Shown here piece after piece: positions 1 through 7,144 of a DNA stretch of 64,000 nt (position 1 is the first letter of the stretch; every line of letters starts with the position of its first letter). The stretch is from Micromonospora sp. NBC_01699 (GTDB lineage Bacteria > Actinomycetota > Actinomycetes > Mycobacteriales > Micromonosporaceae): assembly GCF_036250065.1 (NCBI RefSeq), contig NZ_CP109199.1:2170001-2234000 (forward strand), read 5' to 3'. The position numbers were made by a program, and so were the translations under genes. A model generated the notes under the pieces. It was not told where the DNA came from, did no database searches, and saw nothing but the letters and a program-made list of their open reading frames with translations.

Positions 1-1
1 G

Positions 2-310
2 CCCGCGGCAACCGCCGTCCTGGCGATCCTGACCGAGCGTCACCGCCACCCCGACCTCGTGCGGGCGCTGTACGCCGACGTCTTCGACGCGCGGGGTGGC
101 ACCTTCACCCGCACCGTCCTGCGTCACTACGCCGAACAGGGCCGGCTCGACCCGAAGCTCGTCACCGCGGTGGTGAGCGACATCGGCGAGGCCCTGGTGT
201 TCAAGCACAGTCTGGACAGCGGAGAACTACCCGACGAGCAACTGCTCGCCGACATTGTCGATCAGGCCATCCTGCCGGCGGTGGGTGTCGTGCCCGGCCG
301 CGAACGGTGA
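2..310 (+). CDS. TetR-family regulator, C-terminal part (5' truncated)
   Basis: The reading frame is open from the first bases of the window and ends at a TGA at 308-310, so only the C-terminal ~100 residues are present. The sequence is helical, with a pattern of the type RHPDLVRALYADVF followed by a glycine/arginine segment and a second amphipathic helix, which fits the C-terminal ligand-binding domain of TetR regulators that sense small molecules. The DNA-binding N-terminus lies outside the window. The assignment is by general character only; another all-helical regulator is possible. Confidence 0.5.
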   Translation, partial: PAATAVLAILTERHRHPDLVRALYADVFDARGGTFTRTVLRHYAEQGRLDPKLVTAVVSDIGEALVFKHSLDSGELPDEQLLADIVDQAILPAVGVVPGRER

Positions 311-333
311 CCTGCCCCGGCGTGGTGATCCTG

Positions 334-666
334 CTATGCGTGCGCCAGGTGGAGCTTTCTTCCGGACCAGTCGCCGAGTAGGGCGGGATTTTCGAAACCG
401 GCCTCGACACCTTCCGCTCGCTGGATTATCGACAGGAGGATGTCGACTATCGGGTAGGTGTCGCCTGCTTCCAGGGTCGCCTCAATGGCGAGCGTGCCTT
501 CGTCGAGGTCAACCGAGACCGTGCTGTTGTAGACCTCGGGGCGTTCGCTCTCGAGTTTGTGCAATTCTTCCATGAAGTGCGCCGCCTGTTTATCGAGGAG
601 GGAAGGCGATGGATGTCGTCCCCCATGGTCCCGGACCACGGCCCGAAGAGTGATCCGTACCCGCAT
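334..666 (-). CDS. Hypothetical protein, 110 aa
   Basis: I do not recognise this family. The ATG at 664-666 has a good ribosome binding site (AAGGAG, 11 bases upstream). The protein is acidic and soluble, with no membrane segment or signal. A helical part (about residues 25-45) is followed by alternating strands, including VDLDEGTLAIEATLE and a helix VDILLSIIQRAEG, so it probably has a small alpha/beta fold. A second frame (447-926) overlaps its first 220 bases; only one of the two is likely to be translated over that stretch. The base composition here is closer to coding than in the flanking 670-1080 region. Confidence 0.55.
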   Translation of the reverse strand: MRVRITLRAVVRDHGGRHPSPSLLDKQAAHFMEELHKLESERPEVYNSTVSVDLDEGTLAIEATLEAGDTYPIVDILLSIIQRAEGVEAGFENPALLGDWSGRKLHLAHA

Positions 667-926
667 GTCGCCCTATACTCCTTTTCGAGATCGCGCCAAC
701 AGCGCAGAAGGAATGCCCATTCCAAAAGGTCCCTCACGTAATCTTTTGGCTTGGGTGGCATAAAGGAAACAAAGCGGGAATGCCTTCCGCATGGGCAGTA
801 GAGCTTGGGCAGTGGAGCCGGCGGCTCGTCCGGTGACGCGTACCGCAAGGTGAACCCGTATGATGCTTCAAGAAGCGCCACCGTTCTCTCGACGATCGAA
901 TTCGATTGCGACCCGAAGTCCTGCAA
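447..926 (-). CDS. Possible hypothetical protein overlapping its downstream neighbour
   Basis: This frame opens at 926 and its first ~95 residues look protein-like, with a CPCG motif and a helical region rich in Trp, Leu and Glu (DLLEWAFLLRCWRDLEKEY). The last ~65 residues are Ser/Arg/Thr-rich, as expected of an out-of-frame reading of the 334-666 gene. Either the true protein ends by a frameshift into the next gene's frame (a broken or mis-sequenced single gene of about 200 residues), or the frame is spurious. The local GC content is below the window average, as in acquired DNA. Confidence 0.25.
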   Translation of the reverse strand: MQDFGSQSNSIVERTVALLEASYGFTLRYASPDEPPAPLPKLYCPCGRHSRFVSFMPPKPKDYVRDLLEWAFLLRCWRDLEKEYRATCGYGSLFGPWSGTMGDDIHRLPSSINRRRTSWKNCTNSRANAPRSTTARSRLTSTKARSPLRRPWKQATPTR

Positions 927-1184
927 GTTTCGCTCCTAAATCGCTTGTAAGCAATCTTGGAACGACGGACCCGGGTGTGAGGTTGCGCTGCTCAAGCCGA
1001 TCGCCGTAAGTCGTCGGACACCGTGTGCGTTTTTGTCGTTTCAATCCCGCGCCTTTGGTGCATGTTTAGTCCGATTTGGTCCCGAATGGGAAGCCTCGCC
1101 CGCTCCTCTGGGTCGGGCCGAACGACGTCGCATATCAGTTATGTAAGAAGGAATCCGACTTGCGCCGTAGTGATACAGCCGGGT
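927..1184. other. Gene-poor lower-GC stretch
   Basis: I see no convincing gene here. The stretch is visibly richer in A and T than the rest of the window (for example around 1020-1080 and 1135-1160) and has no coding-type third-position bias on either strand. Short open frames overlapping it lack a ribosome binding site. It lies between two small minus-strand genes in what looks like a mobile-element margin. Confidence 0.5.
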
Positions 1185-1610
1185 TCATTCCGATGAAAGG
1201 CGCTTGGTCCGTATTTCTCGTGCAATCGACGCGGACCTCGCTTCCACGGTCACCGGCCAGGGCCCCGGTGCTGCGGCGATCTCGCGAAGGTTTGTGGAGC
1301 CTTCCCCTGACGGGTAACGATGAGGTGCTCGACCGGGTGATGCGGAACGGTTGACGAGTTCCCGGGCTGCCGCCTTCGCCTCCTCGTGTTGCTTCTGGAC
1401 GTAGGCGAGCAGCGCGTCACGGCTGATCCGACGGGAGTCGCCGACCTTGAACGACTCGATCTCGCCCGAGCCGACCAGCGACCAGATGGTCCGCTCGCCG
1501 AGGTCCATGACCTTCGCGGCGTGCTTCACCGTGTAGGCGATCTGTTCGTCCGTGGTCCCGGAGACAGGACTGCAAGAGTGTGTGTTCCCATGCATGGGAT
1601 CACCGTACAT
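1185..1610 (-). CDS. Excisionase/MerR-like helix-turn-helix DNA-binding protein
   Basis: Residues about 25-75 hold a winged-helix excisionase-type (HTH_17) domain: YTVKHAAKVMDLGERTIW, then GSGEIESFKVGDSRRISRDALLAYV. This is the standard pattern of small DNA-bending proteins that control integrase direction, and of stand-alone regulators derived from them. The remaining ~65 residues are low-complexity and Arg/Pro/Ser-rich without a recognisable domain. I chose ATG 1610, with AGGA just upstream; GTG 1622 and ATG 1595 are alternatives in the same frame. No integrase lies beside it, so a role in excision is unproven. It is transcribed away from the XRE gene at 1804. Confidence 0.65.
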   Translation of the reverse strand: MYGDPMHGNTHSCSPVSGTTDEQIAYTVKHAAKVMDLGERTIWSLVGSGEIESFKVGDSRRISRDALLAYVQKQHEEAKAAARELVNRSASPGRAPHRYPSGEGSTNLREIAAAPGPWPVTVEARSASIAREIRTKRLSSE

Positions 1611-1632
1611 GTTCCTGACCACGGGAACGCAC
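1580..1632. promoter_or_regulatory. Palindromic site at the start of the excisionase-like gene
   Basis: Two nested symmetrical elements overlap the start codons of the excisionase-like gene. One is an inverted repeat with arms GTGTGTTCCC (1580-1589) and GGGAACGCAC (1623-1632), with one mismatch. The other is a perfect 14-bp palindrome, TCCCATGCATGGGA, at 1586-1599. They could be an operator for the encoded HTH protein or for the divergent XRE protein. This is inference from symmetry and position. Confidence 0.4.
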
Positions 1633-1803
1633 TAGTACGTTCGGCTGTTTTCGGCGCACTCTCTGTGTCCTGCCGCGTAACACGTGCAGCACAGCGCAGG
1701 ACACCGACCCGTTCGGCGGATCCTCGGGGAGGGTCGACGTCGACCGTGGCATTGGACCCGTCCACGGGACAATAGGCCCAAGATCGGGACTTACCTTGAC
1801 ACC

Positions 1804-2262
1804 GTGGCAGCAGCACCGAAACCCGTCTCCGTCGCAGTCGCACGCGCCCGCTTCGGCGCCTGGGTCCAACGCACCCTCGAAGCCGCACGCGACCGCGGCC
1901 TGACCGATCGGCAGATCGCCAAGGCAACCGGCGTCGGCACGTCCACATTCCACCGCTGGCGCATCGGCGACTGGAAGGAACTGCCCGAGGTGAGGCGCGT
2001 CGAGGCGTTCGCGGTCGGCCTCCAGGTCGACGTCGACCCCGCCTGGAAAGCACTCGGCATCGGTGGGGCCAGCGCGCCGGTAGCAACCCCCGAGTTGCCG
2101 CTGCCACCCGAGGTCCGGACCATCCTCCGCGCGCTCGCCGACCCCAACGTATCGTCCGCCCAGAAGGCGGTCATCCGGGAGATGCTGACCATGCTCGCCG
2201 ACCGGGCCGAATCGATCAGCCCCCGGCGGACCCGGAGCACCACCGACGAGGCGGCCGGCTGA
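1804..2262 (+). CDS. XRE-type helix-turn-helix regulator
   Basis: A 152-residue protein read from GTG 1804, preferred because the upstream part of the open frame is Arg/Trp-rich and not protein-like. Residues about 10-60 hold a Cro/C1-type HTH: TLEAARDRGLTDRQIAKATG, then VGTSTFHRWRIGDW, followed by the usual VEAFAVGLQVDVDPAW segment for counting into a size-limited helical bundle. The C-terminal half is a linker plus a helical tail (PEVRTILRALADPNV). It is divergent from the excisionase-like gene, an arrangement typical of mobile-element control regions. Its target is unknown. Confidence 0.65.
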   Translation: MAAAPKPVSVAVARARFGAWVQRTLEAARDRGLTDRQIAKATGVGTSTFHRWRIGDWKELPEVRRVEAFAVGLQVDVDPAWKALGIGGASAPVATPELPLPPEVRTILRALADPNVSSAQKAVIREMLTMLADRAESISPRRTRSTTDEAAG

Positions 2263-2269
2263 ACGTACG

Positions 2270-2301
2270 CCGAGCGCGGTCGGATTGCCGGTCGCGCTCG
2301 G
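2270..2301 (+). terminator. Hairpin terminator after the XRE gene
   Basis: Eight bases after the stop codon, CCGAGCGCG (2270-2278) is perfectly complementary to CGCGCTCGG (2293-2301) with a 14-base loop. There is no T-run, as is usual for high-GC actinobacterial terminators. Confidence 0.45.
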
Positions 2302-2685
2302 TACGGGGCCGACCGGCACTCGCGTACGCACTGTGCTTCCGAATGGCGGGCCGTCGGCGCCAGCACGGCCGCGTTGCTCGAACCGTTGACCGGCTCGCTG
2401 CTGTCGGCGGTCGTGTTCGGCGAGGCGGCCCGGTGCTCCCGGAACCGTGGGAACCGTGCTGCTCGCCGTCCCGATGATCGTTATCGGACGCGAGTCGAGA
2501 TGATCACCATCGGACCGTGTCGGCGGCTCTCGTCGGGTCCGTGTCGAGGGGTTCCGACCTGCGATGACACGTCGCGTACCGGTTGGTCCGGCTCGCCGGA
2601 ATGGCATTTACGGAGGGTGAACGACGGCCTGATTCGCCGTTAACAAAGCGAGATCGAATTGGCCTTGAACTGAGCAAGATTAAAG
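2302..2685. other. Non-coding upstream region of the biosynthetic operon
   Basis: I see no gene here. Reading frames crossing it are Arg/Ser-rich and lack ribosome sites. The 3' end (about 2640-2690) is AT-richer and is the likely promoter of the operon at 2794: TTGGCC at 2659-2664 and TAAAGA at 2681-2686 are separated by 16 bases, a weak sigma-70-like pair. The promoter call is tentative. Confidence 0.4.
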
Positions 2686-2754
2686 ATGAGCGACGGCAGC
2701 ATGCCGTGCAAGCTAGCGCGTGATGGACACGCCAATCGAGCATCTTTGCGCTAG
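2686..2754 (+). CDS. Putative 22-residue leader peptide
   Basis: An ATG at 2686 opens 22 codons (MSDGSMPCKLARDGHANRAS followed by LR) and stops with TAG at 2752-2754, six bases before the hairpin that covers the ribosome site of the next gene. There is no Shine-Dalgarno sequence, so it would have to be read from a near-leaderless transcript. A ribosome finishing this frame would cover or enter the left arm of the hairpin, the geometry used in translational attenuation. The peptide has no obvious run of one amino acid. This is an inference from layout. Confidence 0.3.
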   Translation: MSDGSMPCKLARDGHANRASLR

Positions 2755-2760
2755 ACACAT

Positions 2761-2791
2761 CGCTCCCTCGCCCACTCTCGGCGAGGGAGCG
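2761..2791 (+). promoter_or_regulatory. Hairpin sequestering the ribosome binding site of the PEP-utilising enzyme gene
   Basis: CGCTCCCTCGCC (2761-2772) and GGCGAGGGAGCG (2780-2791) form a perfect 12-bp stem with a 7-base loop. The right arm contains the only plausible Shine-Dalgarno sequence (AGGGAG, 2784-2789) and ends three bases before GTG 2794. In RNA this would hide the ribosome site. A T-run is absent, so it is not a standard terminator. It may act as a translational switch; as DNA it could also be an operator. Confidence 0.6.
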
Positions 2792-2793
2792 AC

Positions 2794-5589
2794 GTGATGT
2801 GGGTGGTCGAAGACGGCCCGGACCTGGTCGACCCGGAGAAGGTGGGGAACAAGTTCGCGAAGCAGGTCGTGCTGGCGCGTGCGGGGTTTCCGGTACCACC
2901 GCTGGTGTGCGTGCCCGCGTCGGTGTTCGACCACGTCGTCGGTACGACCCTGGCCGATCCGGCGGTCGCGGGGACGGCGGTCGCGGGAACCGCGTCGACC
3001 CCGGACCTGATCGGCCGGGCCGAGGAACTGCGCCATCGGGTACGGGCCGGGGGAGCGCCGCCGGAGTTGCGCCGCGCGCTGGCGGACCGGTTCGACCAAC
3101 TCGCCGGACCCGACGGCCTGCTCGCCGTACGCGCCTGCGTGGTGCCGTCCGCCGGCCAGGCGGACACGGGAGAGGATTCGGCCGACGACCCGTTCGCCGG
3201 ACTCAGTGACAGCTTTCTATATATAGGACGCGACGACCTCACCGAGCGTGTCGTCGACTGCTGGGCCTCGGGCTTCAATCCGGAGGCGGTGGCGTACCGG
3301 GCCCGGCGCGGGCTGCCCCCGTTCGCCGCGCGGGTGGCCGTGGGCATCCAGCGGATGGCCATGGGTACCCGCTCGTTCGTCGCCTTCACCCGTGACCCCC
3401 GCGACGGCTCGGCGCGCTGCGTGGTCGCGGCGGCCTACGGCATCGGCGAGGGGGTGGTGCAGGAGAAGGCCGACGTGGACCACTTCTTCGTCGACCGCGC
3501 GTCGGGTGTGATCGAGGCGCACACCGGTGTCAAGTCCCGGGCGGTCGGCTGGGACCCGACCCGCCCCGGCGACGGCCCGGTTGCGGTGCCGGTCGACGAG
3601 CGGCTCGCCGGCCTGCCGGTGCTCACCGACGACCAGGTACGCGAGGTGACCGCCCTGGCGCTGCGCGTCGAGGAGCGGTTCGGTGCCGCGCAGGACATCG
3701 AGGGCACGTTCACCGAGGACGGCACGATCCACCTGGTCCAGGCCAGGCCGGTCGTCACGGCCGGCCGGGCGACGCGGGGACGTCCGGAGACCGCGGGTGG
3801 ACCGCCGATCGTGTGGGACAACAACAACGTCACCGAGAGCTTTCCCGGGGTCAGCGGCGCGCTGACGTACTCCGTGGCCCGGGAACTGTACGAGGTGGGC
3901 TTCACCGACCTGTACCGCCGGATGGGCGTACCCGCCCGGACCCTGCGCCGCAACGCGCCGCTGCTGGCCCGGATGGTCGGACACCTGGACGGGCGGATCT
4001 ACTACCAGCTCGACGCCTGGTACCACCTGCACGGGCAGATGCGCTGCTTCCGGCCGCTCTGGTCGACCTGGGAGCAGTCGCTGGGGCTGGCCGAGCGCGC
4101 GGACCCCGACCGCCGGCCACCGTCGCGGCTGGCCGGGTTCTTCCACGTCGCCGAGATCGTGGCCCGGCTGGCCGTGCACCCGTGGCGGGTCCGCCGGTTC
4201 CTGCGCTGGTGGGACGGTTACCACCCGAGCCTGGCCGACGCGGCGTCGATGCGCCCGCACGAGGCGGTCCAGGCGTACCGAACACTGTGGACACACGTGG
4301 GCCGGCAGTGGGGTGTGACCCTGGTCAACGGCGTCTTCCTGTTCACGGCGGCCTGGGCGACCAACACGCTGTTCCGCAGGTGGCTGCCGAACGCGGACCG
4401 GAGCCTGCTCAACGGGATGCTGGTCGGCGGGCCGGACAACCGCTCGGCCCAGGCGCTGCACTCGGTGGTGGCGCTGGCCGCGACCGCCGCCGCGACGCCC
4501 CAACTGCGCGCCACCGTGCTGGCCGACCCGGACCCGGAGGAGCTGTGGGAGCGACTGACCGGCGGTGACCAGGCCCGCGACCAGTCGGGCGACGACCGGA
4601 CCGCGCGGTTCGGCGCCGCGCTGCGCGAGCACGTGCAGACGTACGGGGACCGGGGGCTGCACGACCTCAAGATCGAGGCGACGACACCGCGGGACCAGCC
4701 GTGGACGGTGCTGCACACCGTACGCGCGTTCCTGGAGCAGGGGCTCACCGTCGAGGCGAGCCGCGCGGTCGGGCGTGAGACCCGGCAACAGGCGGAACGG
4801 GACCTGCGCGAGCACTGCCGCAACCCGGTGAAGCGGGCCGTGCTGGGCGGGCTGTTCGGCGCCCTGCGGGTGCTGATGCGCTTCCGCGAGGACACCCGGT
4901 TCTGCCGTACCCAGCTCTTCGGCGACACCCGGGCGCTGCTGCTGCGCCTCGGCGCGGAACTCGCCGCGACCGGGCGCCTCGACCGGCCCCGGGACGTTCT
5001 CGACCTGACCGTCGAGGAGGTGCTCGGGGCGTTCGACGGTACGCTGCCCGGCGCCGACCTGCGGGCGCTGGCCGCCGTACGGGCCGCCGAACGGGTGCGC
5101 TGGGAGGCCGCCGAGCCGCTGCCGGCCCGGGTGACGACCGATTCGGACCTGCCGCTGGCGGTCGCCCTGTCGCGGTTGCGGGAGACCATCGAGGTCACCG
5201 GAGCGCGGCTGGCGGCGCAGGGCGGCGACGCCGCTGCCGGCCGGGTCGCCGGGGAGCCGATCGTGCTCACCGGACTCGCGTCCAGCTCCGGCACGGTACG
5301 GGGCAGGGCGAAGGTCGTACTCGATCCGTCGGTGACGGCCGACGCGTGCCGCGACCGGATCCTCGTGGCCCGCGAGACCGACCCGGGCTGGCTGTACCTG
5401 ATGATGTCGGCGAAGGCGCTGGTGGTGGAGCGGGGCACGATGCTGTCGCACACCGCCATCACCGGCCGGCTGCTCGGCATCCCGACGGTCGTGGCGGTAC
5501 CCGACGCCACCGCCCTGATCACCGACGACACCCTCCTGGAGGTCGACGGCGCCGCCGGCACGGTGCGGATCCTGGACGGCGAGTCGTGA
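2794..5589 (+). CDS. PEP-synthase / rifampin-phosphotransferase-like PEP-utilising enzyme
   Basis: A ~930-residue protein (GTG 2794 or ATG 2797). The N-terminal ATP-grasp domain of the pyruvate-phosphate-dikinase family starts with VGNKFAKQVVLARAGFPVPP and ends near residue 330 with IHLVQARPVV. A long helical middle domain (about 340-800) lacks an obvious catalytic signature and probably binds the substrate. The C-terminal swivelling phosphohistidine domain holds the motif GTMLSHTAITGRLLGIPTVV, with catalytic His at about residue 886. The order ATP-binding, substrate, His domain matches rifampin phosphotransferases, which move the beta-phosphate of ATP to a substrate, as well as PEP synthases. 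Its place at the head of a biosynthetic operon favours phosphorylation of a pathway intermediate; self-resistance is an alternative. Confidence 0.8.
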   Translation: MMWVVEDGPDLVDPEKVGNKFAKQVVLARAGFPVPPLVCVPASVFDHVVGTTLADPAVAGTAVAGTASTPDLIGRAEELRHRVRAGGAPPELRRALADRFDQLAGPDGLLAVRACVVPSAGQADTGEDSADDPFAGLSDSFLYIGRDDLTERVVDCWASGFNPEAVAYRARRGLPPFAARVAVGIQRMAMGTRSFVAFTRDPRDGSARCVVAAAYGIGEGVVQEKADVDHFFVDRASGVIEAHTGVKSRAVGWDPTRPGDGPVAVPVDERLAGLPVLTDDQVREVTALALRVEERFGAAQDIEGTFTEDGTIHLVQARPVVTAGRATRGRPETAGGPPIVWDNNNVTESFPGVSGALTYSVARELYEVGFTDLYRRMGVPARTLRRNAPLLARMVGHLDGRIYYQLDAWYHLHGQMRCFRPLWSTWEQSLGLAERADPDRRPPSRLAGFFHVAEIVARLAVHPWRVRRFLRWWDGYHPSLADAASMRPHEAVQAYRTLWTHVGRQWGVTLVNGVFLFTAAWATNTLFRRWLPNADRSLLNGMLVGGPDNRSAQALHSVVALAATAAATPQLRATVLADPDPEELWERLTGGDQARDQSGDDRTARFGAALREHVQTYGDRGLHDLKIEATTPRDQPWTVLHTVRAFLEQGLTVEASRAVGRETRQQAERDLREHCRNPVKRAVLGGLFGALRVLMRFREDTRFCRTQLFGDTRALLLRLGAELAATGRLDRPRDVLDLTVEEVLGAFDGTLPGADLRALAAVRAAERVRWEAAEPLPARVTTDSDLPLAVALSRLRETIEVTGARLAAQGGDAAAGRVAGEPIVLTGLASSSGTVRGRAKVVLDPSVTADACRDRILVARETDPGWLYLMMSAKALVVERGTMLSHTAITGRLLGIPTVVAVPDATALITDDTLLEVDGAAGTVRILDGES

Positions 5590-6494
5590 TCGGACGCTGG
5601 GGGCGGTACGTGGTGGCGGCGTACAAGCCGACCTTCCACCTGCCGTTCATGATCTTCTGGGCCGTCGGGCTGACCGCGCTGTTCGCCTGCGTCACCGGCG
5701 GCGTGCAGCGGTGGCGGCCCGACCTCGGGCTCGCCCTCACCGCCGGCACGCTGGTGATCGACATGCTGCTGCTGCGTGCCCTGGACGACATCCGCGACCA
5801 GGACTACGACCGCGAGCACAACCCTGGCCGCCCGCTGCCCAGCGGGGTGGTGAGCGAACGCGACCTGGTCGCCCTCGTCGGCTCGGGCATCGCCCTGCTG
5901 CTCCTGCTCAACGCCGGTCGCGAAGTGGTGCTGCTCGCGCTGGCCGGACAGCTCGGCTACGCGGTGCTGGTGATCGCGCTGGACCGGTACGCGGGCTGGC
6001 CACCGGGCGACCGGCTGGTGCTGCACCTCGCCGTGAACCTGCCGATCCAGACGTTGCTGAGCCTGTACGTGTACGCGGCGTTCCTCCGCGCCGAGCAGCA
6101 GCGGGTCAGCGTCGTCGGGCTGATGGCCGTCGTCGCGGTCACGTTCGGCGCGCTCTGCCTGGAGTTCGGCCGCAAGGCCACCCGCCGCCCCCGGCCCGGG
6201 GAGCGGACCTACGCCACCGTGTTCGGCCCGTCGGTGACCTCCGCCGCCGCGTTCGCCTCGGCCGCGATCGCCACCGCGATCGTGCTGGTGGCACTGCGGC
6301 CGTGGCAGCCCGACGCCGCCGGGTACGGCTGGGGCTGGCTGGTACTGGCGCCACTGGCGCTGCCGGCCGTCGCGGCGGTGCGCTTCGCCAGCGGTGCCAC
6401 CCGCTGGCCGGTCGCACCCACGCTCGCCTACATCCCGGTCATGTACGCCAGCTTCCTGGCGGTGGGCTGGCTGACGAAGGGAGCATCCGTGTGA
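5586..6494 (+). CDS. UbiA-family membrane prenyltransferase-like protein
   Basis: A 302-residue polytopic membrane protein. GTG 5586 overlaps the preceding stop by four bases. The first aspartate motif of UbiA enzymes is clear: DDIRDQDYD at residues 67-75, followed by the family-typical NPGRPLPSG. These enzymes move an isoprenyl group from a diphosphate donor to a lipid or aromatic acceptor in the membrane. The second Asp-rich motif seems degenerate: where DxxxD is expected, the sequence reads EFGRKATRRPRPGERTY. About eight hydrophobic segments are visible. Tight coupling to the PEP-utilising enzyme suggests a shared intermediate. The acceptor and donor cannot be told from sequence. Confidence 0.8.
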   Translation: MIGRWGRYVVAAYKPTFHLPFMIFWAVGLTALFACVTGGVQRWRPDLGLALTAGTLVIDMLLLRALDDIRDQDYDREHNPGRPLPSGVVSERDLVALVGSGIALLLLLNAGREVVLLALAGQLGYAVLVIALDRYAGWPPGDRLVLHLAVNLPIQTLLSLYVYAAFLRAEQQRVSVVGLMAVVAVTFGALCLEFGRKATRRPRPGERTYATVFGPSVTSAAAFASAAIATAIVLVALRPWQPDAAGYGWGWLVLAPLALPAVAAVRFASGATRWPVAPTLAYIPVMYASFLAVGWLTKGASV

Positions 6495-7144
6495 ACACTC
6501 ATCAGGAAGCCCGGGTACCCGAGTTCTGGACGCTGCTCGGCCCGGACTTCGCCGGCAAGTCGACCGTTCTGGACCGATTACACAACGACCACGGTTGGCG
6601 GGTCGTCTCCTACGACGACCAGTACCTCGAACGTTATCCACTGATCCGCCGGCTGCGGCAGCACTGGATCGCGGACGCCTTCGTCAGCGCCGGCACCCGC
6701 TACTCGTCGGAACTCGTGCTCGCCGCCCTGCACCCGATAGTGCTGCACCTGCGAGACGAACTGACCCGCTCGGCCGGTACGAAGCCGGTGATCGTCGACT
6801 CCTACTACTACAAGCTGCTCGCGAAGTGTCGGCTGCTCGGGGTGGAGCACTCGCCGACGTTCGACTACTGGCGCTCGTTCCCCCGCCCCCGGGGTGTGCT
6901 CTACACCGACGTACCACCCGAGGTGGCCTGGGCGCGCAGCTTCCACGGTGCCAGGGTCAACCCCTTCGAACACCACGGCGACACGCCCAACGAGGCGAAC
7001 TTCATCCGTCTCCAGTCCGACCTGCGGGCGGCGGTCCTGGCCGAGGTGGGGGACGTTCCAGTGGAGATCATCGACGGATCAGCCGCCCCGGACGCCGTCG
7101 TGACGGCGGTCCTGGCGGCCGTAGAGATGGCGGTGGCGCGATGA
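6491..7144 (+). CDS. P-loop kinase, thymidylate-kinase-like
   Basis: A 217-residue protein starting at GTG 6491, four bases inside the UbiA gene. The Walker A motif GPDFAGKST (residues 17-25) is followed by the pattern of the dTMP-kinase superfamily, including VIVDSYYYKLLAK and a Tyr/Asp-rich lid region. Identity to true dTMP kinases is low, and the operon context argues for phosphorylation of a pathway compound. Codon 30 (6578-6580) is TTA, the rare Leu codon read by the bldA tRNA in actinomycetes, which would tie translation to development. TTA is otherwise rare in this window. Confidence 0.65.
   Translation: MNTHQEARVPEFWTLLGPDFAGKSTVLDRLHNDHGWRVVSYDDQYLERYPLIRRLRQHWIADAFVSAGTRYSSELVLAALHPIVLHLRDELTRSAGTKPVIVDSYYYKLLAKCRLLGVEHSPTFDYWRSFPRPRGVLYTDVPPEVAWARSFHGARVNPFEHHGDTPNEANFIRLQSDLRAAVLAEVGDVPVEIIDGSAAPDAVVTAVLAAVEMAVAR

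Noticed and set aside
2761-2791. Hairpin as a rifamycin-associated element like those upstream of rifampin phosphotransferase genes
   Set aside because: The stem sequence does not resemble the known element as I recall it, and the stem covers the ribosome site rather than a promoter.
3217-6641. Very long open frames on the minus strand opposite the PEP-utilising and UbiA genes
   Set aside because: They are antisense shadows of high-GC coding DNA: rich in Arg, Pro, Gly and His, without ribosome sites or domains.
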